Shown: in pieces, positions 1-5,872 of the stretch
Layout of the letters: the number at the start of each line of letters is the position of its first letter
How positions within the stretch are numbered: position 1 is the stretch's first letter
Source of the DNA: Bacilli bacterium
GTDB lineage: Bacteria > Bacillota_I > Bacilli_A > Haloplasmatales > Haloplasmataceae
Assembly (NCBI GenBank): GCA_012513195.1
Contig: JAAZCR010000259.1
Location: 1-8,489, forward strand
DNA: 8,489 nt
Direction: 5' to 3'
Notes under the pieces: generated by a model
Told to the model about the DNA's origin: nothing
Databases searched by the model: none
Seen by the model: the letters and a program-made list of their open reading frames with translations, nothing else
Program-made: the position numbers and the translations under genes

Positions 1-12
1 AATTAGTGCTGG

Positions 13-56
13 TTGTGAAACAATTACTTTAAATTAGTGAAACTATGTGATAAAAT
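13..56 (+). promoter_or_regulatory. possible promoter of the ndh2 operon
   Basis: An extended -10 element is visible: TAAAAT at 51-56 with TG two bases upstream (TGATAAAAT). There is no convincing -35 at 17 bases; TTACTT at 25-30 would need a 20-base spacer. Upstream lie TTGTGAAAC (13-21) and a related TAGTGAAAC (35-43), whose GTGAAAC cores start 22 bases apart, about two helical turns. TTGTGAA also recurs before the FMN-binding lipoprotein gene at 4728, so a shared regulator is possible. The window starts at base 1, so sites further upstream cannot be seen. Confidence 0.35.
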
Positions 57-94
57 GAATTAGAAATATTTATTTCAGAAGGAGGATAAGTTCT

Positions 95-2152
95 ATGAAA
101 CGGATTATCGTTCTTGGTGGCGGATATGGCGGTATCTTAACAGCAAAACACCTAGAAAAGAAACTAAGAAAAGAAGAAGTTAAAATCACATTAATCGATA
201 AAAATCCATACCACACCATGTTAACGGAATTACATGAAGTAGCTGCCGGACGCGTTCACGAAGATTCAATTAAAATATATTTTGATCAAGTGTTCGCGGG
301 ACGTAAGGTTGATTTTGAATTAGCGGAAATTAAGAATATTGATTTTCAAAATCAAAAATTAATCTCAGATAAAGCTGAATATCCTTATGATTACTTAGTT
401 ATTGGTACTGGCTGTAAGCCAACTTTCTTTGGTCATAACGAATATAAAGAACATGTCTTTACATTATGGTCTTTAGAAGATGCAGTAACTTTACACGAAC
501 ACATCGTGGATCAATTCCGTAAGGCAGCTAAAGAAACTGATGCTGAAGTTAGAAAACAAATGTTGACATTTGTGGTTGTCGGTGCTGGCTTTACAGGTGT
601 GGAAATGGCTGGTGAACTTGCCGAATATGTTCCTGCATTATGCCGTGAATACCATATAAATCGCGAAGATGTAACCATCAAGTTGATGGATATGGCACCA
701 AGAGTTCTCCCAACCTTCCCAGAAACCTTATCCAAAAATGCGGTTAAGAAGTTAAACAAATTAGGAGTTGAATGTTTAACTGGCCAACCTTGTCACAATG
801 TCACCAGTGAATCCATTAACTTCGGCGAAGAAGTAATTAAAACGCAAACGATTATCTGGACTACTGGTGTTGAAGGTTCTTCGTTAATAGATAATATTAA
901 TGAGATTAAAAAACAAGGCAGAGGTCGTTTAGTTGTTAATAAGTATTTACAAACCGAAGAATACAATAATGTTTATGTAGTTGGTGACAATATCTTCTAT
1001 ATTCCAGAAGGTCAAAGTCAACCAGTGCCACAAATGGTTGAAAATGCTGAGTTATCATCCAAACTCGTTGCCCATAACATCATTGCGGATATTAAAGGTC
1101 AAGAAAAGCGCGAATATAAACCTAAGTTCCATGGCGCAATGGTTTGTATCGGTGGCCGTAAAGGTTTAGCACAAGTTGGTACACCAAAGCGGATGTTCAA
1201 TATTAAGAATAGTTTTATTGCATTATTTATAAAACACTTCATTAATGTTATTTACTTCATACAAGTATTAGGTTGGACAAAAGTTTGGTCTTACATTAAA
1301 CACGAATTCTTTAATGTACCAAATAATCGTAGTTTTGTTGGTGGGTTATTCTCTAAGAAAACACCAAGCATTTGGACCGTACCAATTCGTCTATGGTTAG
1401 GGTTTATGTGGTTCTTACAAGGATTACCTAAATTAGTTAAGAAATTGTCTGGTGGTTGGGATACATATTGTAAGTTGAATGAACTACCATCAACTTTCAT
1501 CAATAAAGGTTTAATCTGTACAGCTGTTGGTGAAACAGTTAACTTTGTCAATGCGACACCATTTGAAAATAACTTTACCGTTCCTAATACTACTTGGCGA
1601 AATGCGGATGGTTTCTTAAATAAATTCTTAACATATATTAACGAATTCTTCGCAGGATTTAAACCAAATGTATCCACAAATTGGGGTATTTCTTATAATG
1701 TGAAATATGTTTTCGCATATTATCAACAAAACTTTAAATGGATTGGTTGGTTATTCGTTGTCTTTGAATGGCTATATAACATTTTCATTATTATTTCTGA
1801 TTGGTTCATGAATACGATTATTGCTTATATGGCACCATTCTTTGAATTCATGCTTGCTATTGGTGAAGTAGGAATTGGTATTCTCTTAATTTTAGGTCTC
1901 TTCACAGTACTAGCGTCAACAGGTTCATTAATTCTAACCTTTATGGTCATTGTAGGTAGCCTATTATCATATGATGGTATCTTCTTAGCAGAATTAATTT
2001 GGTACTTAGTCGCAAGTATCGTCCTCTTGAACTTTGGTGGAACTGGTCATGTATTATCGCTTGACTATTATGTAATGCCTAAAGTTCATGCTTTCTTGCA
2101 AAAGATACCATTCATCAAGAAATGGTACCTCTATGGCGAAAAGGCTAACTAA
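95..2152 (+). CDS. ndh2: type II NADH dehydrogenase with C-terminal DoxX-like membrane domain (EET Ndh2-like)
   Basis: The protein (685 aa) should oxidise cytoplasmic NADH with FAD and reduce a membrane quinone without pumping protons. Residues 1-365 are a pyridine-nucleotide disulfide oxidoreductase module: FAD-binding GGGYGG at 8-13, DYLVIGTG at 99-106, NADH-binding VVGAGFTGVEMAGE at 161-174, and YVVGDN at 294-299, which closes the FAD site. From about 373 hydrophobic segments follow (about 373-393, 428-446, 545-568, 574-602, 606-622, 627-647). RLWLGFMWFLQGLPKL at 432-447 and GGTGHVLSLDYY at 648-659 are DoxX-like. Stand-alone Ndh2 enzymes have about 400 residues; the membrane extension resembles the Ndh2 of the Listeria EET locus. 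A soluble stretch of about 95 residues (450-545, with Cys459 and Cys475) lies between membrane segments and may face outside. The start is fixed by AGAAGGAGG at 77-85. The next gene follows after 32 bases. The NADH dehydrogenase call is firm; the EET role is inferred from the neighbours. Confidence 0.9.
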   Translation: MKRIIVLGGGYGGILTAKHLEKKLRKEEVKITLIDKNPYHTMLTELHEVAAGRVHEDSIKIYFDQVFAGRKVDFELAEIKNIDFQNQKLISDKAEYPYDYLVIGTGCKPTFFGHNEYKEHVFTLWSLEDAVTLHEHIVDQFRKAAKETDAEVRKQMLTFVVVGAGFTGVEMAGELAEYVPALCREYHINREDVTIKLMDMAPRVLPTFPETLSKNAVKKLNKLGVECLTGQPCHNVTSESINFGEEVIKTQTIIWTTGVEGSSLIDNINEIKKQGRGRLVVNKYLQTEEYNNVYVVGDNIFYIPEGQSQPVPQMVENAELSSKLVAHNIIADIKGQEKREYKPKFHGAMVCIGGRKGLAQVGTPKRMFNIKNSFIALFIKHFINVIYFIQVLGWTKVWSYIKHEFFNVPNNRSFVGGLFSKKTPSIWTVPIRLWLGFMWFLQGLPKLVKKLSGGWDTYCKLNELPSTFINKGLICTAVGETVNFVNATPFENNFTVPNTTWRNADGFLNKFLTYINEFFAGFKPNVSTNWGISYNVKYVFAYYQQNFKWIGWLFVVFEWLYNIFIIISDWFMNTIIAYMAPFFEFMLAIGEVGIGILLILGLFTVLASTGSLILTFMVIVGSLLSYDGIFLAELIWYLVASIVLLNFGGTGHVLSLDYYVMPKVHAFLQKIPFIKKWYLYGEKAN

Positions 2153-2184
2153 TACTCCTAAGAAAGAAAGAAGGAGGAAGAAAG

Positions 2185-3105
2185 ATGAAAAAAATATTAT
2201 ATGCGGTAGTATTACTCGCGTTCATCGTTATAGTAACATCATGTGGCATAAATACGCTCTATTACAATTTGGGGAATAAAAATGTTTATTACTATGATTA
2301 TGTTCAAGAGTCTACACCAATTGCGATTGAAATTGACCCATATGATTTCTTAAAAGATAAGAATGAATGGTTAAAAAATCGTAAAGATATTAAATGGAAT
2401 AATGCGCGAGCAAATGACCCTAAACGTTTTTATGATGTAGTAGTTGAATACCGTGTATATGAGTCACATAATCGTTATCAAGAATTAGAATTAAAAGATG
2501 GATTAATCGTTTTTGAAAATCCTCATCAAGAACTTGGTAATAACTCAAAATATGAGTTTAGAATCCATTTCCTTGATAAAGAAACACAAGACAAGAAGAC
2601 AATGATTAATTATTATGTTGTCTATACTTTCAAAAAATCACCTATTAACCCAGAATATAAAGAAATCACTATTTTAGTCAATGAAAGTTACACATTACTA
2701 GATAATGTGGTTGAATATAGTGGTGAAAATCGCTTAACTTATGCACAATTACTTGAAAAGTATAATGTTCAATATAAAATCTACCGAAATGGTGAATTAT
2801 TAGAAATTGAAGTTGAAAATGATACAATATCCTTCGAATCTGCAGGTACTTATGAAGTAGTTATTTTATTAACAGCAAAGAGTTCTGGTTCTAATGATAA
2901 CAATAATAACGATGGGAACTCTGGTGCTACTCCAAGTGGAAATGATGCTGAATCGGGAGCATCAACCCAAGCAGATGCGAATAGTAGTGCTTCTGAATCA
3001 GGCGGAAATGATGGTTCAAGTGGTGCGACACCACAACCTGGAGAAAATACGCAAACTGGAAATGCATTCGAAATTCGTTACACTATTAAAGTAACAGAAG
3101 AATAG
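2185..3105 (+). CDS. lipoprotein with tandem flavinylation-like motifs, unknown family
   Basis: I do not recognise this family. The 306-residue product has a lipoprotein signal peptide (MKK start, hydrophobic 4-18, lipobox VTSC with Cys20), so the mature protein should be anchored on the outer face of the membrane. Residues 21-155 are rich in Tyr and charged residues. Residues 158-306 look like a beta-rich Ig-like domain (AGTYEVVILLTA at 220-231, EIRYTIKV at 296-303). Between these two last predicted strands sits a low-complexity insert (about 233-292) of Asn, Asp, Ser, Gly, Ala and Thr. It contains DGNSGAT, DAESGAS, DANSSAS and DGSSGAT, all variants of the D-x-x-(S/T)-G-A-(T/S) target of ApbE FMN transferases. 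The gene lies 32 bases after ndh2 with AAGGAGG at 2171-2177 (7-base gap), so the two are probably co-transcribed. An extracytoplasmic redox carrier that receives electrons from the quinone pool is the favoured hypothesis. A plain Ser/Gly-rich spacer is the alternative. Lipoprotein status is well supported; function is not known. Confidence 0.85.
   Translation: MKKILYAVVLLAFIVIVTSCGINTLYYNLGNKNVYYYDYVQESTPIAIEIDPYDFLKDKNEWLKNRKDIKWNNARANDPKRFYDVVVEYRVYESHNRYQELELKDGLIVFENPHQELGNNSKYEFRIHFLDKETQDKKTMINYYVVYTFKKSPINPEYKEITILVNESYTLLDNVVEYSGENRLTYAQLLEKYNVQYKIYRNGELLEIEVENDTISFESAGTYEVVILLTAKSSGSNDNNNNDGNSGATPSGNDAESGASTQADANSSASESGGNDGSSGATPQPGENTQTGNAFEIRYTIKVTEE
2908..3042 (+). repeat. four tandem ~11-residue D-x-x-S-G-A-T-like units
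   Basis: Residues 242-286 of the lipoprotein divide into four units: NDGNSGATPSG, NDAESGASTQA, DANSSASESGG and NDGSSGATPQPG. The candidate FMN-acceptor residues are Thr249, Ser260, Ser270 and Thr282, spaced 11, 10 and 12 residues apart. Units 1, 2 and 4 match D-x-x-S-G-A-(T/S); unit 3 has Ser in place of Gly. The DNA copies have diverged, with different codons for the same residues, so this is not a very recent slippage product. Periodicity and motif match are seen directly; flavinylation is inferred. Confidence 0.7.
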
Positions 3106-3108
3106 CAT

Positions 3109-3145
3109 AAAAAAGGACATATTATCCTGTGTGATAATATGTCCT
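3109..3145 (-). terminator. rho-independent terminator of the prenyl synthase genes
   Basis: A perfect 13-base-pair stem (3114-3126 with 3133-3145) has a six-base loop (3127-3132). On the - strand it begins three bases after the stop of the prenyl synthase gene and is followed by a run of T (A at 3109-3113 on the + strand). On the + strand the following bases are only weakly T-rich, so termination of the convergent lipoprotein operon here is possible but less certain. Confidence 0.85.
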
Positions 3146-3148
3146 AAT

Positions 3149-4105
3149 TTAATGTGTTCTTTTATCTAGCATATCTAAAATTTCGATTAATAGCGCTTTT
3201 TTATCGTGTTTTAAACCTTTAATTGCTTTTTTCGCCTTTTTGAGATATTTTCTACTAATTCTATGACTCTTTTTAATCCATTTACTATTTTTAATGTAAT
3301 TGATACAGTAGTTGAAATCTTCGATGGGCGATTGTTTAGATAAATTGCGAATATGCTTTTTAATTTTTTTATCTTTAAGTGCTAAGATAACTGGTAGGGT
3401 GATATTCCCGTTCATTAAATCAGCGCCATTAGGTTTACCTAAATGAGTCGTATCTTGAGTAAAATCGAGGATATCATCGTTGATTTGAAAAGAAATTCCA
3501 AGATTAATACCATAGATATATAATTTTTTCAAGGTTTTTTCATCAACACCAGCAAGTTTCGCACCACCTAATAAGCTCGCAGCAATCAAAAGAGCAGTTT
3601 TATTTTTGGTTTTGGTAATGTAATCTTCATAAGTGATATCGAAATTAAATAATAAGCGTTGTTGCGTTATCTCTGAACGACATAGATCAGTTAAGTGAAA
3701 ATCATTGTAGTAGACTTCCTCAAATTCGAAATTTGATACCGTTTCACAACATAAACTTACCAAATAATCGCCAAGAATTAAAGCATTAGTAGTACCGTAG
3801 ATAGTGTGTAACGTTGGTTTACCACGCCTAAGTTCAGCTTTATCAATGATATCATCATGAATTAAACTGGCTGTGTGGATTAATTCAAAAATAGCCGCAA
3901 GATTATAAACTTGATCCTGATCAGCATTACCAAAATAACTACCTAAAACAGTAAAGATTGGTCTAATTCTTTTGCCTGAAGAAAATAATAATTGTGACAA
4001 ATGTTCACGATAGTGTTCAGGTAAGTTGGGATCTTTATTAATAATTGCTTTTATTTTCTCTTCTAGTAACGTTTTATTAAAATTACATAAACTAGCTAAA
4101 TCCAT
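3149..4105 (-). CDS. long-chain polyprenyl diphosphate synthase, catalytic subunit (HepT/DmkB-like)
   Basis: The 318-residue protein is a trans-isoprenyl diphosphate synthase that condenses isopentenyl diphosphate with an allylic primer at the membrane, giving the tail of menaquinone or demethylmenaquinone. Family marks are GKRIRP at 44-49, the first aspartate-rich motif DDIID at 84-88 followed by RRGKPTLH at 93-100, GDYL at 112-115, and the second aspartate-rich motif DDILD at 210-214 followed by LGKPNGADL at 222-230. Small residues before the first motif (TASLIHDD, 78-85) fit a long-chain product. The Lys-rich C-terminal tail (246-303) is unusually basic. The start is the ATG at 4105 with AGGTG five bases upstream. 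It overlaps the HepS-like gene by 14 bases, so the subunits are likely translationally coupled. In Listeria-type EET loci a paralogue called DmkB serves a dedicated demethylmenaquinone pool; the neighbours suggest that role, but a general menaquinone role is equally possible. The exact chain length cannot be read from the sequence. Confidence 0.9.
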   Translation of the reverse strand: MDLASLCNFNKTLLEEKIKAIINKDPNLPEHYREHLSQLLFSSGKRIRPIFTVLGSYFGNADQDQVYNLAAIFELIHTASLIHDDIIDKAELRRGKPTLHTIYGTTNALILGDYLVSLCCETVSNFEFEEVYYNDFHLTDLCRSEITQQRLLFNFDITYEDYITKTKNKTALLIAASLLGGAKLAGVDEKTLKKLYIYGINLGISFQINDDILDFTQDTTHLGKPNGADLMNGNITLPVILALKDKKIKKHIRNLSKQSPIEDFNYCINYIKNSKWIKKSHRISRKYLKKAKKAIKGLKHDKKALLIEILDMLDKRTH

Positions 4106-4511
4106 TATTACACCTGCTTTTTAAAGTATTGATGATGTTAACTAATAAGTTATCATCGCTTGTACCATTTAATAAATTCAACATAATTTCTTTTGTAGTA
4201 TGAGCAAAAGTTTTCAATAACTCAAACTGTTGATGTTTATAAAGAATTTCAGCGACATAACTACTGATAAAATCTCCTAATAATATCGCATATGGTAAAT
4301 GTTCGGGATTATCATAGGCATTTAAGTGATAATCCAAACCAGTATAAAACAAAGAATAACAACTAGCGACAAGTTCAATATAATCAGTTAAATTATGATC
4401 GGTTAATGCTTTTACCATTTCTTGATATTTATCTTCTCTTTTAAGAAATGGTAAAGGAGTATTTTCTTTAATATAATTTTCTATATATTGAATATAGGGA
4501 TTATTCATCAT
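4092..4511 (-). CDS. HepS-like small subunit of heptaprenyl-type diphosphate synthase
   Basis: This 139-residue protein resembles component I of two-subunit long-chain prenyl diphosphate synthases, which has no aspartate-rich catalytic motif and assists the catalytic partner. The supporting segment is 59-90, with LDYHLNAYDNP and YAILLGDFISSYVAEIL, similar to the aspartate-rich and LLAGDYYS-like region of HepS; the rest is helical and gives no clear motif. Known HepS proteins have roughly 250 residues, so this one is about half-size. It lies directly upstream of, and overlaps by 14 bases, the gene for the catalytic subunit, which is the strongest argument for the call. I place the start at ATG 4511, preceded by GAGG with an eight-base gap; the ATG at 4508 would also work. 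A longer reading frame from a TTG at 4532 runs through the ribosome binding site and is not credible. Confidence 0.7.
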   Translation of the reverse strand: MMNNPYIQYIENYIKENTPLPFLKREDKYQEMVKALTDHNLTDYIELVASCYSLFYTGLDYHLNAYDNPEHLPYAILLGDFISSYVAEILYKHQQFELLKTFAHTTKEIMLNLLNGTSDDNLLVNIINTLKSRCNNGFS

Positions 4512-4537
4512 ATGCAACACCTCGTATAACAATAATT

Positions 4538-4577
4538 ATTCTTACATATTATCACACAATTGTCAAATAGTATTCAA
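4538..4577 (-). promoter_or_regulatory. promoter of the prenyl synthase operon (two overlapping readings)
   Basis: Read on the - strand, one option is TTGAAT (4577-4572), 18 bases, GATAAT (4553-4548) with an upstream TG giving an extended -10. The other is a perfect TTGACA (4566-4561), 17 bases, AAGAAT (4543-4538). Either would start transcription 20-30 bases before the ATG at 4511. TTGTGTGAT overlaps the first -10, echoing the TTGTGAA half-sites nearby. Confidence 0.5.
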
Positions 4578-4591
4578 AAAGCACGAAAAAC

Positions 4592-4678
4592 TTCACAAAA
4601 TCACAGGGTTTATAAATTTGTGAAATTGTTTTCGTAAATGATTAATAATTTCACAAAATTTCTTGTGTTTATCACAAG
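4592..4678. promoter_or_regulatory. cluster of TTGTGAA/TTCACAA half-sites, candidate operator region
   Basis: TTCACAA at 4592-4598, TTGTGAA at 4618-4624 and TTCACAA at 4650-4656 are followed by the palindrome CTTGTG-TTTAT-CACAAG at 4662-4678. The second and third are the cores of an exact 11-base inverted repeat (4617-4627 and 4647-4657), centres 30 bases apart. TTGTGAA and TTCACAA are the half-sites of the redox regulator Rex, but no copy has the canonical four-base Rex spacer. The palindrome covers the -35 and part of the spacer of the promoter for the gene at 4728, a position suited to repression. The binding protein is unknown. Confidence 0.45.
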
Positions 4679-4691
4679 TTTATTGTATAAT
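4663..4691 (+). promoter_or_regulatory. sigma-A-type promoter of the FMN-binding lipoprotein gene
   Basis: The -35 TTGTGT (4663-4668) and a perfect -10 TATAAT (4686-4691) are separated by exactly 17 bases. The expected start near 4698 leaves a leader of about 30 bases before the ATG at 4728. With the strong ribosome binding site this predicts high expression when not repressed. Confidence 0.8.
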
Positions 4692-4715
4692 ACATTCGTG
4701 AAAAACATCATAATC

Positions 4716-4722
4716 AAGGAGG
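4716..4722 (+). promoter_or_regulatory. ribosome binding site that sets the lipoprotein start
   Basis: AAGGAGG ends five bases before ATG 4728, directly ahead of a lipoprotein signal peptide. This rules out the in-frame ATG at 4638, which has no such site and whose reading would cross the promoter. Confidence 0.9.
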
Positions 4723-4727
4723 ATATC

Positions 4728-5783
4728 ATGAAAAAATTATTTACTATTTTTTCTCTAGTACTATTAGCATTAGTATTAAGTGCATGTACTGGAAAAACAA
4801 AAGGCAAATTTGACTACAAAGACGGAGTATACTTCGCAATTCAAGAACGTACTGAAAATCAAACCTACAGATATTGGGTAACAGTTACTATTAAAGACAA
4901 GAAGATCACCAATGTTACTTGGGATGCTTATCATGTTGATGGTGCAGCTGTTAACTGCCGTGGCGACAGCAAGATGGTTTGTTCAGAAAAAGGTAACTAT
5001 GGCATGAATGCTAACAATGGTGAATGGTATTTACAAGCTAAAAGAGTAACTGATTGGATCGTAGCAAACCAAAAAATTGGTAATGAAATTGAAATTAAAG
5101 ACAATGGCAAGACTGATGCTATTGCTTCTGTATCAATCACAGTTAAAGAATTATTCGATTTAATTGATGAAGCATTAGAAAATGAACCAGTAGAAAAAGG
5201 CGACTACAAAGACGGTTACTACTATGTTGAAACAGAATTAGCAGATAAGACTGTAAAATATGCAGTATTAAAAGAAGGCACTACTGATGAATACTTAGTA
5301 TTCGAAGAAACATTCAAGACATCAACAATGGGTACATTCTTAGTAGTTAATGGTACAATCGTTTTAGCAGACATCAATGCAAGACATGATGCATATATTT
5401 ATGAAACAAATACTGATGGTTCATTCAAGAAGCATACAGTAGTTGTTGATGAAGAACAAAATAAAAGAGAATCTTACAACATTATTAAAGGTACTGGTAA
5501 ATTAGAAAATGGTAAGGTTACATTAACTGGCGCTAAAAAGTTTGTAACTAAAGATTCAGCTGGTAAATGGTATGGTATGTCAGATACTGGCAAAGTTGAA
5601 TGGAACATTCAAGTTCAAAACATTGAAAAATTATTATTAGAAAACCAAGGATTAACAATTAAAGACGGTAAGATTGAAGGATTAAATACAACTGATGCTA
5701 ATACTGGTGCTACATTAAGTGCAAGCAGCATGAATGGTATCCTCAATGTATGGAATCAATTCTATAACAAAGCTGCAAAATAA
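4728..5783 (+). CDS. pplA: PplA-like lipoprotein with two FMN-binding domains (extracellular flavin electron carrier)
   Basis: The 351-residue protein carries a lipoprotein signal peptide (MKKLF, hydrophobic core, lipobox LSAC with Cys20). Two FMN-binding-type domains follow, each opening with the same words: FDYKDGVYF (28-36) and GDYKDGYYY (158-166), encoded by an identical 14-base string at 4812-4825 and 5202-5215, evidence of internal duplication. The second domain ends in DANTGATLS (323-331), a textbook ApbE target with Thr329 as the likely FMN attachment residue. In the first domain the equivalent is DAIASVSIT (130-138), where Ser136 replaces Thr and the preceding Gly-Ala is Ser-Val. GNYGMNANNGEWYLQA (89-104) is typical of this lipoprotein group. 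Two cysteines (77 and 85) could form an exported disulfide. In Listeria the two-domain lipoprotein PplA passes electrons from the membrane to soluble flavins or iron; an FMN transferase gene lies convergently downstream here. Leu is encoded almost only by TTA, as in strongly expressed genes of such genomes. Confidence 0.88.
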   Translation: MKKLFTIFSLVLLALVLSACTGKTKGKFDYKDGVYFAIQERTENQTYRYWVTVTIKDKKITNVTWDAYHVDGAAVNCRGDSKMVCSEKGNYGMNANNGEWYLQAKRVTDWIVANQKIGNEIEIKDNGKTDAIASVSITVKELFDLIDEALENEPVEKGDYKDGYYYVETELADKTVKYAVLKEGTTDEYLVFEETFKTSTMGTFLVVNGTIVLADINARHDAYIYETNTDGSFKKHTVVVDEEQNKRESYNIIKGTGKLENGKVTLTGAKKFVTKDSAGKWYGMSDTGKVEWNIQVQNIEKLLLENQGLTIKDGKIEGLNTTDANTGATLSASSMNGILNVWNQFYNKAAK

Positions 5784-5821
5784 TTAATTGAACTTGAATT
5801 ATCAATAAATTTAAAATAATA

Positions 5822-5864
5822 AAAAAATAAAGGTTAGAATCTCAATCGAGGTTCTAACCTTTTT
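5822..5864. terminator. bidirectional rho-independent terminator
   Basis: A long hairpin pairs 5829-5843 with 5848-5862 (15 pairs, one G-T) around a four-base loop (AATC). T5 at 5860-5864 follows on the + strand, and A-rich DNA at 5822-5831 gives a T-rich tail on the - strand. It therefore serves both the FMN-binding lipoprotein gene and the convergent apbE operon. Confidence 0.9.
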
Positions 5865-5872
5865 AATTTAAC

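Noticed and set aside
1291..1677. 128-residue - strand reading frame inside ndh2
   Set aside because: It lies wholly within a well-supported gene, has no ribosome binding site or recognisable domain, and is an antisense shadow.
2894..3094. 66-residue reading frame in another frame of the repeat region
   Set aside because: It is a by-product of the low-complexity repeat; the main frame continues to a normal stop with a beta-strand-like end, so no frameshift is needed.
3109..3145. The hairpin as an attenuator or riboswitch
   Set aside because: It lies between convergent stop codons with a T-run on the - strand, which is ordinary terminator placement.
4512..4532. TTG start at 4532 for the HepS-like protein
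   Set aside because: The extra codons include the GAGG that serves the ATG at 4511, and no ribosome binding site precedes the TTG.
4592..4678. Calling a definite Rex operator
   Set aside because: The half-sites are right, but none is arranged as TTGTGAA-N4-TTCACAA, so only a candidate operator region is reported.
4638..4727. N-terminal extension of the PplA-like protein from the ATG at 4638
   Set aside because: It has no ribosome binding site, would run across the TTGTGT-17-TATAAT promoter, and would place 30 residues before a complete lipoprotein signal peptide that starts at 4728 with AAGGAGG upstream.
5526..5537. TGAK in domain 2 of the PplA-like protein as a further FMN site
   Set aside because: It lacks the upstream Asp and has Lys in place of the Thr/Ser acceptor.
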